This document shows positions 57,601-64,000 of a stretch of DNA of 64,000 bases, in pieces. Each line of letters starts with the position of its first letter. Position 1 is the stretch's first letter. The notes under the pieces were generated by a model. The model worked only from the letters and a program-made list of their open reading frames with translations. It was not told the DNA's origin and searched no databases. The DNA lies in contig JAILWY010000026.1 in NCBI GenBank assembly GCA_022113835.1, positions 1,818,001-1,882,000 of the forward strand. The letters are read 5' to 3'. The DNA comes from Atopsyche davidsoni. Taxonomy: Eukaryota; Arthropoda; Insecta; Trichoptera; Hydrobiosidae. A program made the position numbers and the translations under genes.

Positions 57601-60519
57601 TAAATTAATTACGCACGTGGGAATTCACGTAACGAATTATTCGGTCTACAAAAATTTAATATTTATAAGTATTAAAATTCAAAAGCTTTTCGTGTATTTT
57701 TAAAATCACAATTCTCATAATCACTTGTTTGTTTCTATTATTTGCATTTATAATACGTACTTAGTAATTATATTTAGAAATATTTTATACAAAGAAAGTA
57801 TTTAAGATTTGTTATCGTGCTTAAATTTAAGATATAAAATGCAAAAATCTTTCATTTTTGCATTGTCGGGCATTTTAATATTTTAACCAACTTATAAAGA
57901 TTACTATAAAACTATACAAAGATTTGAATGTAGTATGTATTGTATTGTACATGAAAGGATTATAATTAAAAAATTAATATATATTAAATAGTGATTCTGC
58001 AAATAAATACATCTGATGATATTACAAAAAAATTTATACAATGAAACACAGAATAAAAGGTAACAGACCGACAAATATTTAATAAGCAAGGATAAATATT
58101 AAATAGTCAAGTCCTTGGTAGTTTCAAAGGTTTATTCATCATAGTTAAAAAACGAATTAAAACCTTCAAGTTCAAGCTGTTGAATTTTTAAAAGCCTTAA
58201 AAGATACATAGACAAATACTTTATGCAAAGGATTTTTTATTAATAAATAATTTTTAGATAGAATTATAATTTTCGTTTAATGTTGATGCTTCTTGCATTT
58301 TGGTAATTTTGGATTCTACAACAACCCCAATTGTCCGAGATAATTATGAAATTCCTCGGCGCCGCCGGACTTTATTACGTACGAGTCTCAGTTTCAAAAC
58401 AATGGCGTAGGAAATTTTCTCAACTCGTGCAATGAACGGAATCAAATTAAAACATTCAAAATATTTCTTTAGGAGTAACGCTCCGTTCAAAAATATTTAA
58501 ACAAACTACCACAAAAACTTTACCTATGAGATGAAACCTTATAATTAGATTTTTATGTGATTTTAATTGTAAACAATTTATACGAATATAATTTAAAATA
58601 CAATCTTAAATTGTTTTAATAAAATAATAAAATTGCAAAACAAAAAAAAAAAAGCCTAGCCAAATATATACAAAAAAAAGTTTTCAGTTTAAAATTATTC
58701 ATTTTCTTTCAATTGAATTGATTATCAGGTGTATGAAATATTATTTATTTGTTCATAAATAGCAACATTATATGACAACTCAAGGATTAAAAATTAATAA
58801 AAGTTACTTTTATTTTGAAATAAATTATATGAATAATTTTTTTTTTAGTAAGGTTATATTTTTAAAAAATATTTTTATATAATATTTTAATCGATTTTAT
58901 TTCCTATCATTAATCTAGTCTCTTTGAATATGTTCTTTGTGCAAATAATTTCCCACAGAGTATATTTAAATCATTGCCCGGGGCCAGAGAGAGCTCCGGA
59001 ACAAACTTCATTTCGTACCGTTTTTCATCAAATACATCTTTCCGAGCAAACTGAAGATTTATAAATATGACTAAATTTTACATGCAACGCAGCAAAACAA
59101 ATTTGCCTCTTCTATGATAGCGTCCCCAATTAGTTTAATGGGTATCCTTAAGGTTCTAGATTTATGAAGCAATTTTGCATTTTGCCTATATCTTGAGTTA
59201 CTGTGAGTCTTCTCTTATATGTGCGCAAAGCGGCAAATTAATTGCTTCGCTAAATTTTCTTAATAACTTGCATTCATAAGATAACTAATGGTTTAAAAAA
59301 TGCACGTGAGTTAAATAGTTCAACAAACATTGCGTTAGTAAAATAACACAATAAATTAAATGTAAATATAATTCAATTTTAGTTCATAAATAAATTCTTA
59401 AATCGTTTTACAGCTGTAGATTTTCAGGGAGAAGGACACTAGCTTAAGGTTGAGCTAGGTTAAAAATAACCTGTTCAATAAAGAATTGATCTTCATATTT
59501 ATTGTATAAAAATGATAGCACGAGTATAAAAAAATAAAATAATTATGACCGGCTAACAGACGATGGAGATAATTATGGAGACGCTGTCTCCATAGATAGT
59601 CAGAGATGAATAGAAGGGAAAGGAGCAGACTGGGAAACAGTGAAAAGTCCTGGGAAACCCCACGAATGAATAAATTGTTTATGATATACATGGTGTCCAA
59701 AGAGAGCATCGGGTATTTGTTAGTTCAGTAAAACAAAACTACTAGTAATCAAGTTTTTTTTTTTATTGTTTATTGTAAGAATACAAAATGGAAAATTATT
59801 TCAAAAAGATGATGTTATCCAAATGGTGACCGTTTCTTCTAATCTGGAACGAAGATTTCTGATAACACGCCGACACATAGCCTTCGATATTGCTGCCATT
59901 TCTGACCTGATATTTTATTTCAATTCCGTTAGGTTCATCGAACTATTCTCATATACCCTACTTTTAAGGTATTCCCATGCGAAATAGTCAAGAGGGCTTC
60001 TGGGAGGCCAGTTGATGTTACCTCTACGTGAAATGACCTTATTCGGGAACAATTCGTTAATTGATTGTTGTTCGTCTTGTTGGCACCACGTTCTTGAGTT
60101 GAAACATTGAAACTCCTGTAACTCTGAGATTGACTGCTGAGCTGCAGCTTGAGGTCAACACTAAAATAAAATACTGGGGTTAGGTTATGTTGGGTTGGGT
60201 TCAGTCTTTGAATACATCAGGTGTCATGGCACTTTTGCATGATCGTGAATAACATGCGTTTGTTTTTCAGGACGCAGCCTGGAAGACGCACCGCTGGCAC
60301 AAGGGGCGCGAATCAGAGATGGGCGCGGCGGAGCGCAAGCCGTGCCGGAAGTTCCACTTCAAGCAGATCGCGCGCGCCGTCAAGTTCACCTCCAAGCTCT
60401 TCGGGCGCGCTCTCTCGCGCCGCATCAAGGCCACCGTGCTCTACGCCACGGAGACCGGCAAGTCGGAGCAGTACGCCAAGAAGCTCGGCACCATCTTCGG
60501 CCACGCCTTCAACGCGCAG
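21529..60519 (+). CDS. NOS: Nitric oxide synthase, nine internal exons (partial)
   Basis: NOS makes NO and citrulline from L-arginine, O2 and NADPH as a haem/tetrahydrobiopterin homodimer that needs calmodulin. Exons 21529-21665, 27626-27788, 45020-45111, 46424-46565, 47941-48080, 54032-54206, 54817-54998, 55145-55259 and 60271-60519 all have GT/AG borders and compatible phases. They total 1395 nt, or 465 residues, without a stop. Visible sites, in this partial numbering: zinc pair C-x4-C near residues 4-9; haem ligand Cys in [10 protein letters not shown] (about 90); arginine-binding Glu in GWYMATEIG (about 267); pterin-pocket WIWIVPP (about 351); calmodulin-binding basic helix [20 protein letters not shown] (about 412-431); and FMN loop YATETGKSE (about 440). 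The N-terminal exon(s) and most of the reductase lie elsewhere. The pattern is that of the single insect NOS. Confidence 0.97.
25634..25745. repeat. Short inverted repeat next to SINE
   Basis: AATGATCACTATTATTTCAC plus AAGAATT at the left (from 25634) is answered by AATTCTTGTCAAATAATAGTGATTCG (in two parts) ending at 25745. The arms are about 26 bp with a few mismatches and the loop is AT-rich. Probably a small MITE. Confidence 0.6.
25746..25935 (+). mobile_element. tRNA-derived SINE-like repeat (family D body)
   Basis: The head contains GGCATAATTAGAAATG and, about 35 bases later, GTGAGTTCGAATCCCAC. That is a good match to the tRNA T-arm and RNA polymerase III B box (GTTCGAATCCC at about 25792-25802). 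The body, TTTTTCTGAGAGTTTCTATA to TAAAACCTGTAAAGACAAAA, recurs at 51365-51450 and in rearranged form at 12826-12945. It ends in an A-rich tail. No full tRNA cloverleaf is present. Confidence 0.65.
26870..27136. repeat. Dispersed repeat family E, copy 1
   Basis: CATTCTGTACCCTGAGCGTG followed by GTAATGG matches 62208-62240. Further on, the reverse complement of GCTGAGCCAGTGTTCATGAT and ACCGCAGTTTTTATTGGAA (62085-62140) appears at about 27075-27130. A related GGTCGCCAACCTCCTCTGAG occurs at 27419-27438, the reverse complement of 62045-62062. The two copies therefore have their parts in different order. No coding frame. Confidence 0.6.
27137..27260. repeat. Palindromic MITE family C fragment
   Basis: CTTGTTGAGGGACAAGG, then TTTGATTGGTGAAGATCCAT, then a degraded arm (GGTAACTTTTTATT ... 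TCTTCACTTTGAG). This is the reverse complement of the right part of the copy at 17880-18016. Only one arm remains. Confidence 0.65.
27626..27788 (+). CDS. NOS: NOS exon 2: haem-ligand exon
   Basis: Acceptor TTTTGCAG|GGCC and donor CTCCAG|GTAGGA, 163 nt, very GC-rich at third positions. It encodes [20 protein letters not shown] and then the hallmark [19 protein letters not shown]. The Cys is the proximal thiolate ligand of the haem iron, and the neighbouring Trp stacks on the porphyrin. Confidence 0.97.
27990..28215 (+). repeat. LTR-like promoter/leader fragment, copy 1
   Basis: TATATAAG at 28081, AATAAA at about 28129, then GCCAGCCTTCTGATTTCCAA and CAATCCTGCAACCACAAC. The same order (TATATAAAG at 28852, then CCGACCTTCTGATTTGGAAC, then GAATCCTGCAACCAATAC) recurs at 28840-29020. 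This looks like the TATA-to-leader part of an LTR, but no paired LTR or coding region was found. Confidence 0.4.
28227..28300. repeat. hAT-like terminal fragment
   Basis: CAGTGTTTTTTAACCTGTGG followed by GTCGCGACC resembles a hAT terminal inverted repeat of the CAGTG...AACCTGTGGGTCGCGACC type. No partner end was identified with confidence. Confidence 0.4.
28380..30065. mobile_element. Large foldback element (about 300-bp arms)
   Basis: The left arm (about 28380-28710) and the right arm (about 29565-30065, inverted) share long blocks: TTTTTTGGTTCTCTATAGAA, TATCTTAAAAGAT, ATTTCAAGACGATAG, GATTCTGTTGTTCAC, GCGAGAATTTCAAATTTAGA and GTTGTTTGTGACACGAAATG. Identity is high but imperfect by eye. The right arm has about 200 extra bases at roughly 29620-29830. 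The roughly 850-bp centre holds the second LTR-like fragment and no convincing ORF. Confidence 0.8.
28840..29020 (+). repeat. LTR-like promoter/leader fragment, copy 2
   Basis: Contains CTATATAAAG at 28851-28860, then CCGACCTTCTGATTTGGAAC and GAATCCTGCAACCAATACTC. It parallels 27990-28215. It lies in the centre of the foldback. Confidence 0.4.
30230..30370. other. GC-rich patch
   Basis: A GC-rich segment (CCGCGGCTCGGCCACTCCGG near 30265-30285) just right of the foldback. Open frames on both strands overlap it, but none resembles a known protein. Confidence 0.3.
34422..34652 (+). CDS. Unrecognised 76-residue open frame in NOS intron
   Basis: The frame begins with an ATG and ends TTTCAAAAATAA. 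From about 34440 its base composition is clearly more coding-like than the flanks. It encodes a serine/proline/arginine-rich peptide (for example [20 protein letters not shown]) with no membrane segment, signal peptide or recognised domain. It matches no NOS region known to me. Another frame across the same bases is also partly open. It could be a nested small gene, an alternative terminal exon or a transposon scrap. Confidence 0.2.
   Translation: MREEIEVQNTCMDHCIVYEPPQSVFVASRSRLGASMPVSSDANLAGDKSTSPSAVRPWRRRSPGQSAANLLETFQK
38626..39002 (-). repeat. 3' LTR of the retrotransposon
   Basis: 377 bp. On the element's strand it starts TGTAACGGGTTAGC and ends GCGCGTTACA. Near its start it has a hairpin (GTAGAATCG / CGATTCTAC), then several CTCGGG/CTCGGA boxes, two ATATAAATA TATA-like sites and an AATAAA near the end. 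Confidence 0.95.
39003..39015 (-). other. Polypurine tract
   Basis: GAGAAGGGGGTAG immediately before the TGTAAC start of the 3' LTR on the element strand; this is the usual plus-strand primer. Confidence 0.75.
39003..39330 (-). other. Arginine-rich open frame before the 3' LTR
   Basis: On the element strand a frame from about 39330 to the edge of the LTR reads [11 protein letters not shown], then [19 protein letters not shown], and ends in GTMPEKGVV. It has no ATG at its upstream end and only half of a zinc-knuckle-like pattern. It may be the remains of the 3' part of a parent element. Confidence 0.3.
39594..41030 (-). CDS. gag-like ORF of the retrotransposon, 478 residues
   Basis: The ATG at 41030 lies about 100 bases inside the primer site. 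The N-terminus ([20 protein letters not shown]) resembles the SAP-like helices that start many Gypsy-type Gag proteins. An acidic stretch and a serine-rich stretch follow (to about residue 190). Then comes a basic segment ([20 protein letters not shown]) and [20 protein letters not shown], which I could not place in any family. From about residue 320 the frame runs through the 70-bp tandem array (40072-39650), giving arginine-rich repeats ([19 protein letters not shown]). The unit is not a multiple of three, so the peptide changes from unit to unit. No zinc knuckle and no pol follow. It may be a structural Gag relic or a packaged passenger; function is unknown. Confidence 0.6.
   Translation of the reverse strand: MAKLVNVSDLKIVDLKRELTDVDLSSQDDEFDFESYYVRLHALPDLSEKLDKNSNQAEEATFSDVDLDTNLSSDLHEDDDSISGRGLTADLAQNLSQLPQVLPHFSSFSSILNRSMNPWQDAAQNYAAPSLDSVQTYSMSSDSYRTGMVSTAMEPVEDAVSVAPVPMIDTSGLGRGGNASSGYGKRSAGNAPAFPPTEGERALRNVPDKEIQYPRKLSREEAKEKGSNLFRMATRKKTYAHVPGLRLGETENSLEKIQHLQMVTGGASLPTNKFNSQTISDLIAQPLTPISSSFTPRISPSLDTNVYCDTPTFNNLGSGAGKRARGSAPGPSSRSMVLRRRVALSRARGGATEPSSRSMVLPRRVALGRSREKCIGTVAVEHGASRVSGVRQSAREVQQVHHRGAWHFAGRLRWAERGGGQQVHRCEAWSFADERRWTKCQGVSQQDCRRGAWHSASEKCVRRRQDCKTLYDVVFFFL
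39650..40072. repeat. 70-bp tandem repeat array inside the retrotransposon
   Basis: About six units, recognised by CCATGCTCCGCGACGATGG and its variants starting at 39672, 39744, 39813, 39883, 39953 and 40022 (spacings 72, 69, 70, 70, 69). Each unit also carries CGCGCTCTGCCCAGCGCCAC-like sequence. Units differ by scattered substitutions. Open frames arise on both strands because the array is GC-rich. Confidence 0.9.
41116..41131 (-). other. Primer binding site (tRNA-Leu type)
   Basis: Read on the - strand two bases inside the 5' LTR: TGGTGTCAGATGTGGG, complementary to a tRNA 3' end CCCACATCTGACACCA. TGACACCA is typical of tRNA-Leu. Confidence 0.7.
41134..41510 (-). repeat. 5' LTR of the retrotransposon
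   Basis: 377 bp, the same as 38626-39002 except for one base. TATA-like ATATAAATA sites lie at about 41210-41245, so transcription would run leftward, antisense to NOS, toward the gag-like ORF. Confidence 0.95.
44681..44817 (-). repeat. Foldback repeat family A, copy 3
   Basis: Arms TAATAAAATACTTGAGTGAT (44691 on) and ACTCAAGTATTTTATTA (44750 on). The inner part, ACCTTTCACGTTGGCATTAT, is one arm only. The trailing CTCTCTGTCAAAAATATT is the reverse complement of the leader at 2520 and 18821, so this copy is inverted relative to them. It lies 203 bp before NOS exon 3. Confidence 0.8.
45020..45111 (+). CDS. NOS: NOS exon 3
   Basis: Acceptor GCCAACAG|GTG and donor ATCAG|GTAATG, 92 nt, phase 0 to phase 2. 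It encodes [20 protein letters not shown], a strongly conserved oxygenase segment following the haem-Cys exon. Confidence 0.95.
45112..46423 (+). other. NOS intron, 1.3 kb
   Basis: AT-rich. No exon or repeat was recognised. Confidence 0.6.
46424..46565 (+). CDS. NOS: NOS exon 4
   Basis: Acceptor TTTTCAG|GTCT and donor ACTGAG|GTACGT, 142 nt. It encodes [20 protein letters not shown] and [20 protein letters not shown], hallmark NOS oxygenase sequence. Confidence 0.97.
46566..47940 (+). other. NOS intron, 1.4 kb
   Basis: AT-rich. No exon or recognisable repeat was seen. Confidence 0.6.
47941..48080 (+). CDS. NOS: NOS exon 5
   Basis: Acceptor TCTTTAACAG|TTG and donor CCAAC|GTAAGT, 140 nt. It encodes [20 protein letters not shown] and [13 protein letters not shown], part of the substrate-access side of the oxygenase domain. 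Confidence 0.96.
50985..51151 (-). pseudogene. mariner transposase N-terminal fragment
   Basis: The ATG at 51151 starts [20 protein letters not shown]. After a frame change it continues [20 protein letters not shown]. Together these match the helix-turn-helix start of mariner-type transposases (MEK.EFR...KHYF.. / APS.S...KWF.EF). The similarity ends there. It is a different mariner lineage from the element at 5015-5980. Confidence 0.75.
51313..51502. mobile_element. SINE-like body inside terminal inverted repeats, with 15-bp direct repeats
   Basis: TCAAACAACCCTAGT occurs identically at 51313-51327 and 51488-51502. Between them, inverted repeats TGTGGATTGAACGTCAATCA (from 51338) and TGATTTACGTTCAATCCACA (to 51484) enclose a body (TTTTTCTGAGAGTTTCTTTA ... 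AATATAAACCTGTAATAG) related to the SINE at 25746. The 15-bp direct repeats look like a target duplication of the kind made by LINE machinery. Confidence 0.8.
51605..51665. repeat. Pyrimidine-rich tract
   Basis: A CCCCCACTTCC...CTTCTTCTTCTTCTCCCACC tract on the + strand; low complexity. Confidence 0.8.
54032..54206 (+). CDS. NOS: NOS exon 6: arginine-binding Glu
   Basis: Acceptor TCTCCCCAG|GTAC and donor CTCGAG|GTAAGC, 175 nt, GC-rich. It encodes [20 protein letters not shown] and [15 protein letters not shown]. The Glu of TEIG is the residue that binds the guanidinium of L-arginine in NOS structures. Confidence 0.97.
54207..54816 (+). other. NOS intron, 610 bp, largely one transposon
   Basis: About three quarters of this intron is DDE-transposon remnant copy 2 (54231-54679), which begins only 24 bases after the splice donor. 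Confidence 0.8.
54231..54679 (+). mobile_element. DDE-transposon remnant, family B copy 2
   Basis: Terminal repeats CAGGTGTCCAAAAAGAGTAT and, at the right, ATATTCTCTTTGGACACAC, each flanked by TA (54229-54230 and 54680-54681). The 449-bp interior matches copy 1 from CGATATGCTGCGAAAATTTT onward and encodes pieces of the same transposase C-terminus, with frameshifts. It is a short non-autonomous element and matches copy 3 in the opposite orientation. Confidence 0.85.
54817..54998 (+). CDS. NOS: NOS exon 7
   Basis: Acceptor GTCTTTTAG|CCC and donor CTCAG|GTAAGC, 182 nt. It encodes [20 protein letters not shown] and [20 protein letters not shown], oxygenase sequence of the dimer interface and pterin side. 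Confidence 0.97.
55145..55259 (+). CDS. NOS: NOS exon 8: pterin pocket
   Basis: Acceptor ACGTTTTCAG|ATCC and donor TACCAG|GTAAGT, 115 nt, after a 146-bp intron. It encodes [20 protein letters not shown] and [16 protein letters not shown]. The Trp residues of WIW line the tetrahydrobiopterin site. Confidence 0.97.
55260..60270 (+). other. NOS intron, 5.0 kb
   Basis: Extremely AT-rich, with no exon recognised. The only identified element is DDE-transposon copy 3 (about 59693-60130), which ends about 140 bases before exon 9. Confidence 0.7.
59693..60130 (-). mobile_element. DDE-transposon remnant, family B copy 3
   Basis: The terminus GTGTCCAAAGAGAGCATCGG matches copy 2. Read on the - strand this copy is the best preserved in coding terms: [20 protein letters not shown], then [39 protein letters not shown] and further, with one in-frame stop before [18 protein letters not shown]. 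The pattern is that of the DDE_3 transposase second and third catalytic motifs, although the usual FQQDGA reads CQQDEQ and PDL is missing from RSPDLSPLD. The 5' part of the gene and the other terminus are absent. Confidence 0.8.
60271..60519 (+). CDS. NOS: NOS exon 9: calmodulin-binding segment and FMN-domain start
   Basis: Acceptor TTTTTCAG|GAC and donor GCGCAG|GTGACG, 249 nt, phase 0 at both ends, very GC-rich. It encodes [12 protein letters not shown], then [20 protein letters not shown], the amphipathic basic calmodulin-binding helix, and then [20 protein letters not shown], the first strand and phosphate-binding loop of the flavodoxin-like FMN domain. The donor is weak (GTGACG). Read-through adds 18 residues ([18 protein letters not shown]) and a stop at 60574-60576. 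Confidence 0.97.
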
Positions 60520-60747
60520 GTGACGATTATCCCTCCTCATCGAGTGCCTCTCCTCGCGTTATTTTATGCCTTTTAGGCAGCTGTTATTTAAAACACTATT
60601 ATGTAATTTTTTTGGTTTATTAAACCACTTGGGAACATTAAAGAAGAAATGCCACATAACACTCTGGAACCGAGTATATACGAGTACATAATATAGAGCA
60701 AACACACATTTTGAATTAGCTCATAGTTTTTCATCGTAAAGATCTTG

Positions 60748-61388
60748 CAACACGGGTTCCGCCCGCTTCATGCGACCACGTGCACGGCCTTCCTCTACAA
60801 AGCCTTCGACAAGGTCTGCTCCTCACAAAGCTTCACACCTTTGGCTACCCACCGCATGTCATAAGAATGATTCATTCCTTCCTCTCCGACCGTTCCTTCC
60901 AAATCAAGCACAGCTCCCTCACCCACCGCTGGAGTCCCCCAAGGCTTTATCCTATCCCCGCACCTTTTCAACATTTACACCTCCGATATCCCAATACCAC
61001 CACCCCGAACACCATCATCGCCCTATACGCCGACGACACTGCCATACTGGCGAAATCACGGTCACCCGCCACAGCAGCCGCCAAAGTCCAGTCCTCACTA
61101 GACGCAGTGAGCTCCTGGTTCGAGGACTGGAGGATCAAAACGAATCCGGCAAAAAGCGAGACAATACTCTTCCGGATACCTGCCAAACAAATACACCCCG
61201 ACAACATCACCCTAGACAGAACCAACATACCATGGAGAAAAACGGTCAAGTACCTCGGCCTCACCCTTGACCGGAAACTCTCCTGGACCCCTCACTTGAA
61301 GATCACCGCGAGCAAGGCAAGAGCGGTCACCGAAATTCTCTCCCCACTACTTTGCGGGAAAAGCAAACTTTCTCCTCAAAAACAATAA
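60748..61388 (+). pseudogene. Jockey-like LINE reverse transcriptase fragment
   Basis: GC-rich. Segments of a non-LTR reverse transcriptase lie in order across several frames: QHGFRPLHATT and KAFDKV, then LHTFGYPPHVIRMIHSFLSD, then (shifted frame) VPQGFILSPHLFNIYTSDIP, then LYADDTAIL with the catalytic YADD at 61026-61037, then WFEDWRIKTNPAKSETILF and VKYLGLTLDRKLSWTPHLK. It stops near 61388. The 5' end, the N-terminal endonuclease and a poly-A tail are missing. It is dead, truncated and frameshifted, inserted in the NOS intron in sense orientation. The clade (jockey) is assigned from motif style and is less certain. Confidence 0.88.
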
Positions 61389-62040
61389 TCAAAAAGAATA
61401 TTTTCTCATTTCTTGTAAATTTACTTTTAATATGATAAATATGTGTTTTTTCGATTGAAGTGTAGGAATTTGGTGATTCGTCATGTCCCTGTTCTAGGAG
61501 TCCTAAACATTTAAATTCTTATTTTCAATTGGAATTAAATATAAGCCTTGTGCGATTTATTACTTTAATTTTGAAAAGTCGTCATTTTATCAAATTTTTC
61601 AACATCTTCAAGATTTTATTTTACCCTGAAAATGGACGTTAATTTAATAATTAAAAAATAGATAAATATTATTTATAGTTTTTTCAATACTCAATAAAAA
61701 AATCAACTTTCGACATAGAAAAATAAAGTGACAATTAAATTAATTACATGACACGACTTCGCCAGGTAAAACGATCCTTTTTTTGTGGCAGACGGGGGAT
61801 GGACACCAAGCAAGGTTAGGTAGCAAGACCCTTAACTGCTTGTTGCTTGAGGTGAAAATTGTACCACAGACCCGTGTTCCAAGGGGCAACCATTATTTGC
61901 AGATATATTTATGACTGGCGTAAATTCCGCGTCCACGTTACAAGATGCAGGTTTTTAACTATTCATTTTTAGGCCACTTTTGTCGAAGATAAATTTATCA
62001 TATCGTTGAAGAGATTGAATGTTAAATAGTCAATTACATC

Positions 62041-62290
62041 CATAGAGGAGGTTGGCGATTATTTCACTGAGCATATACTCATGCTGAGCCAGTGTTCATG
62101 ATGTCCCCGGGTCCTTCTATACCGCAGTTTTTATTGGAAGGAAAAATCTGCGTATTTTTGCTCTCCCGCTCTCTTCATTCTGTTGCTTGTGCATGGCTGC
62201 CATTCTGTACCCTGAGTGTGTGTTAAGGGTCGTTAATGGAGTAATGTACTTGGAATGATTGTGTTCTGCTTACTCGTGCTGCAGCATAAT
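62041..62290. repeat. Dispersed repeat family E, copy 2
   Basis: Contains GAGGAGGTTGGCGATTATTT, GCTGAGCCAGTGTTCATGAT, ACCGCAGTTTTTATTGGAA and CATTCTGTACCCTGAGTGTG. All recur around 26870-27440 in altered order or orientation. No coding frame. Confidence 0.6.
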
Positions 62291-63800
62291 TGACAGGTGA
62301 ATGATGACTTGCCAATAACGTCTTCTACACACACACACACACAAATCGTCATTGGCTAATCTCCATTTGGTTACTGGTCAAGTAGCAGCATATATGCTGT
62401 GGATCCCATTTTTAGTTATCAATACATAAATAGTTTTTAAATCATATTAAGTAGTTTCTTTAAGTTTGTTACGAATTTATTAATTACTTCCATCTAACTT
62501 AGAGCATGGAGTTCTAACGGTGAAACTTGCGCTGTGTTTTGGGGAACTTATGTTGCTTCCGATATTTTTTTGATCAACGCCACAAGTAGAGCAGAAGAAA
62601 TTACATACCCTCAAATAAATTACCTCAATCACTCAATAACTTGTATGATTACTGACACGTTATAGAAAATAGATCTCATATCACCCTTCTTATATCATTG
62701 AATGTTATTTCATTAATATGTTTTTGATCAAATATCAATAGAAACAAAATTTATTTAGGATATAAAGCAATCATTAGACAACAAACTGATATATACAAGT
62801 GAATACCGACTTGCAATTTTTCAGCTATTTTCAAAGACATTTCGGGGCAACTGGGCGAAATATCAATATTCGATGTAAATAATTATTAATAGTATTATTT
62901 TGTTTGTATAGAAACGTCTTGCTTGGAACATTCACGTACTCTGCCCGCCGGGAACAATAAATTAAACATCTTCGATAATTTACATTTGCAGATATGATCT
63001 AGAATTCTGGTTGACTTATGAAGCGTACGAAATGTACAGAAGCACCGATGCCGCAACGTAGACGGCTATATAAACATTTGTTCACCTAATGAAATTAGTT
63101 TATTAAATAATTATATTGATGGTTTCATAATTAAGTTAAAAGTAAAAAAGTAAGGGTTCAAATAACAAAAATAATATCACGTTAAAATTTAAAGCGCATC
63201 ATCTGTGTTTTTCAATCTTATATCAAAAGCAATACGATAATGTTATATATATTTTATTAAATCCTTTGAAAGCAGAGTTTTAAAACTTTGTTTTGTTGAT
63301 TATAAGTCACCATCTGTGTAATTAATAATTGTGAACTAGTTTTGTAATCAAATACCTTGTGAAGTATTTGCGAAACGAATAAACCCCCGCAGTAACTTGT
63401 GAAATGCGCCGTTTATAGCTGACAACCTCATCGCGGAAAGTTTGTCGAATACAACACTGTTATATCTTTATTACGGAGCCATCCAAGTTGGTATATCATT
63501 CTTAATAGTTCTTAAGAGAGATCCCTGGCGCGATTCTCAGAGCTGGGGCTAAGTACGTGTGAATCTAACTTGAACAACAAACACCAATGCAGGGAAACTG
63601 CAATCTGAGAGCTCTGAGAAGGGGAGGTCGGGGATAATATGACAGAACAAATAAGATATTTAATGACTTTTCTGATACTTGATATCATACAGCCTTTAAT
63701 TAAGATCCAATCTAAAAACCATATCGTTCGAAAGAAGATATTTATTTCTGATGCTGCGTAATGCATTGTGCAATATCATGATAAAAACAACTTATACAAA

Positions 63801-63992
63801 TACGATACTTGATGACATTGCACCCACACTTGATACTGTAGATCTTTTTATTGAGAACAAAACTGAGATTCACATATACACAGACACAGTATTTATTTTT
63901 TTAAGACTACGATAATAATAATTACATATACGAGTAGGATAGATGATGATTTTGCACCAACTCTAGATATCTTACACCTTTTAACTGAGAAC
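63801..63992. repeat. Diverged direct repeat at window edge
   Basis: TGATGACATTGCACCCACAC ... GATCTTTTTATTGAGAAC (63801-63858) is echoed by GATGATGATTTTGCACCAAC ... CACCTTTTAACTGAGAAC (63929-63992). It may be the start of a tandem array that continues beyond the window. Confidence 0.4.
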
Positions 63993-64000
63993 TATCATTG

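Larger units (their letters stand above)
60520..64000 (+). other. NOS intron running off the window
   Basis: No further reductase exon was found, for example nothing resembling the STFGNGDPPENGE segment. It contains a LINE fragment (60748-61388), dispersed repeat E (62041-62290), a short CA run near 62330 and a diverged direct repeat at the right edge. Confidence 0.6.

Noticed and set aside
1..64000. CRISPR arrays, operons, rRNA genes
   Set aside because: None seen. The tandem repeats present lack regular spacers, and the genes are spliced eukaryotic genes.

Overview
The window is AT-rich animal genomic DNA, almost certainly from an insect. It holds widely spaced, spliced coding exons with GT/AG borders, set in long introns full of transposon remains. 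No bacterial-type gene, operon, rRNA, true tRNA or CRISPR array was seen. The order of insect cannot be fixed from the sequence alone.

Two host genes are recognisable. On the + strand, nine exons between 21529 and 60519 join in frame with no stop. They give 465 residues of a nitric oxide synthase (NOS): the whole haem/oxygenase domain, the calmodulin-binding segment and the first strand and loop of the FMN domain. The N-terminal exon(s) and the rest of the reductase half were not found here. On the - strand, two exons (13615-13775 and 7245-7422) give the first 113 residues of a protein resembling the cilia/flagella protein CFAP299. The rest lies to the left of the window. The two genes are divergent, with 7.75 kb between their nearest recognised coding exons.

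Layout. 1-388: end of a hAT-like element. 2010-2655: GC-rich block, hairpin and foldback repeat. 4100-4577: DDE-transposon remnant. 5015-5980: internally deleted mariner with both terminal repeats. 7245-13775: CFAP299 5' exons and intron. 13776-21528: intergenic or NOS 5' region with two palindromic repeats. 21529-27788: NOS exons 1-2, with a SINE-like repeat in the intron. 27789-45019: 17.2-kb NOS intron holding a large foldback, a low-confidence ORF and a nearly unmutated non-autonomous LTR retrotransposon (38626-41510). 45020-55259: NOS exons 3-8. 55260-60270: AT-rich intron with another DDE remnant. 60271-60519: NOS exon 9. 60520-64000: intron with a jockey-like reverse-transcriptase fragment and dispersed repeats.

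No new gene system could be demonstrated. The strongest points for follow-up are the young pol-less LTR element, whose gag-like ORF runs into a 70-bp frame-cycling tandem array; several perfect or near-perfect foldback repeats; and a possible truncated NOS isoform made by read-through after exon 9.
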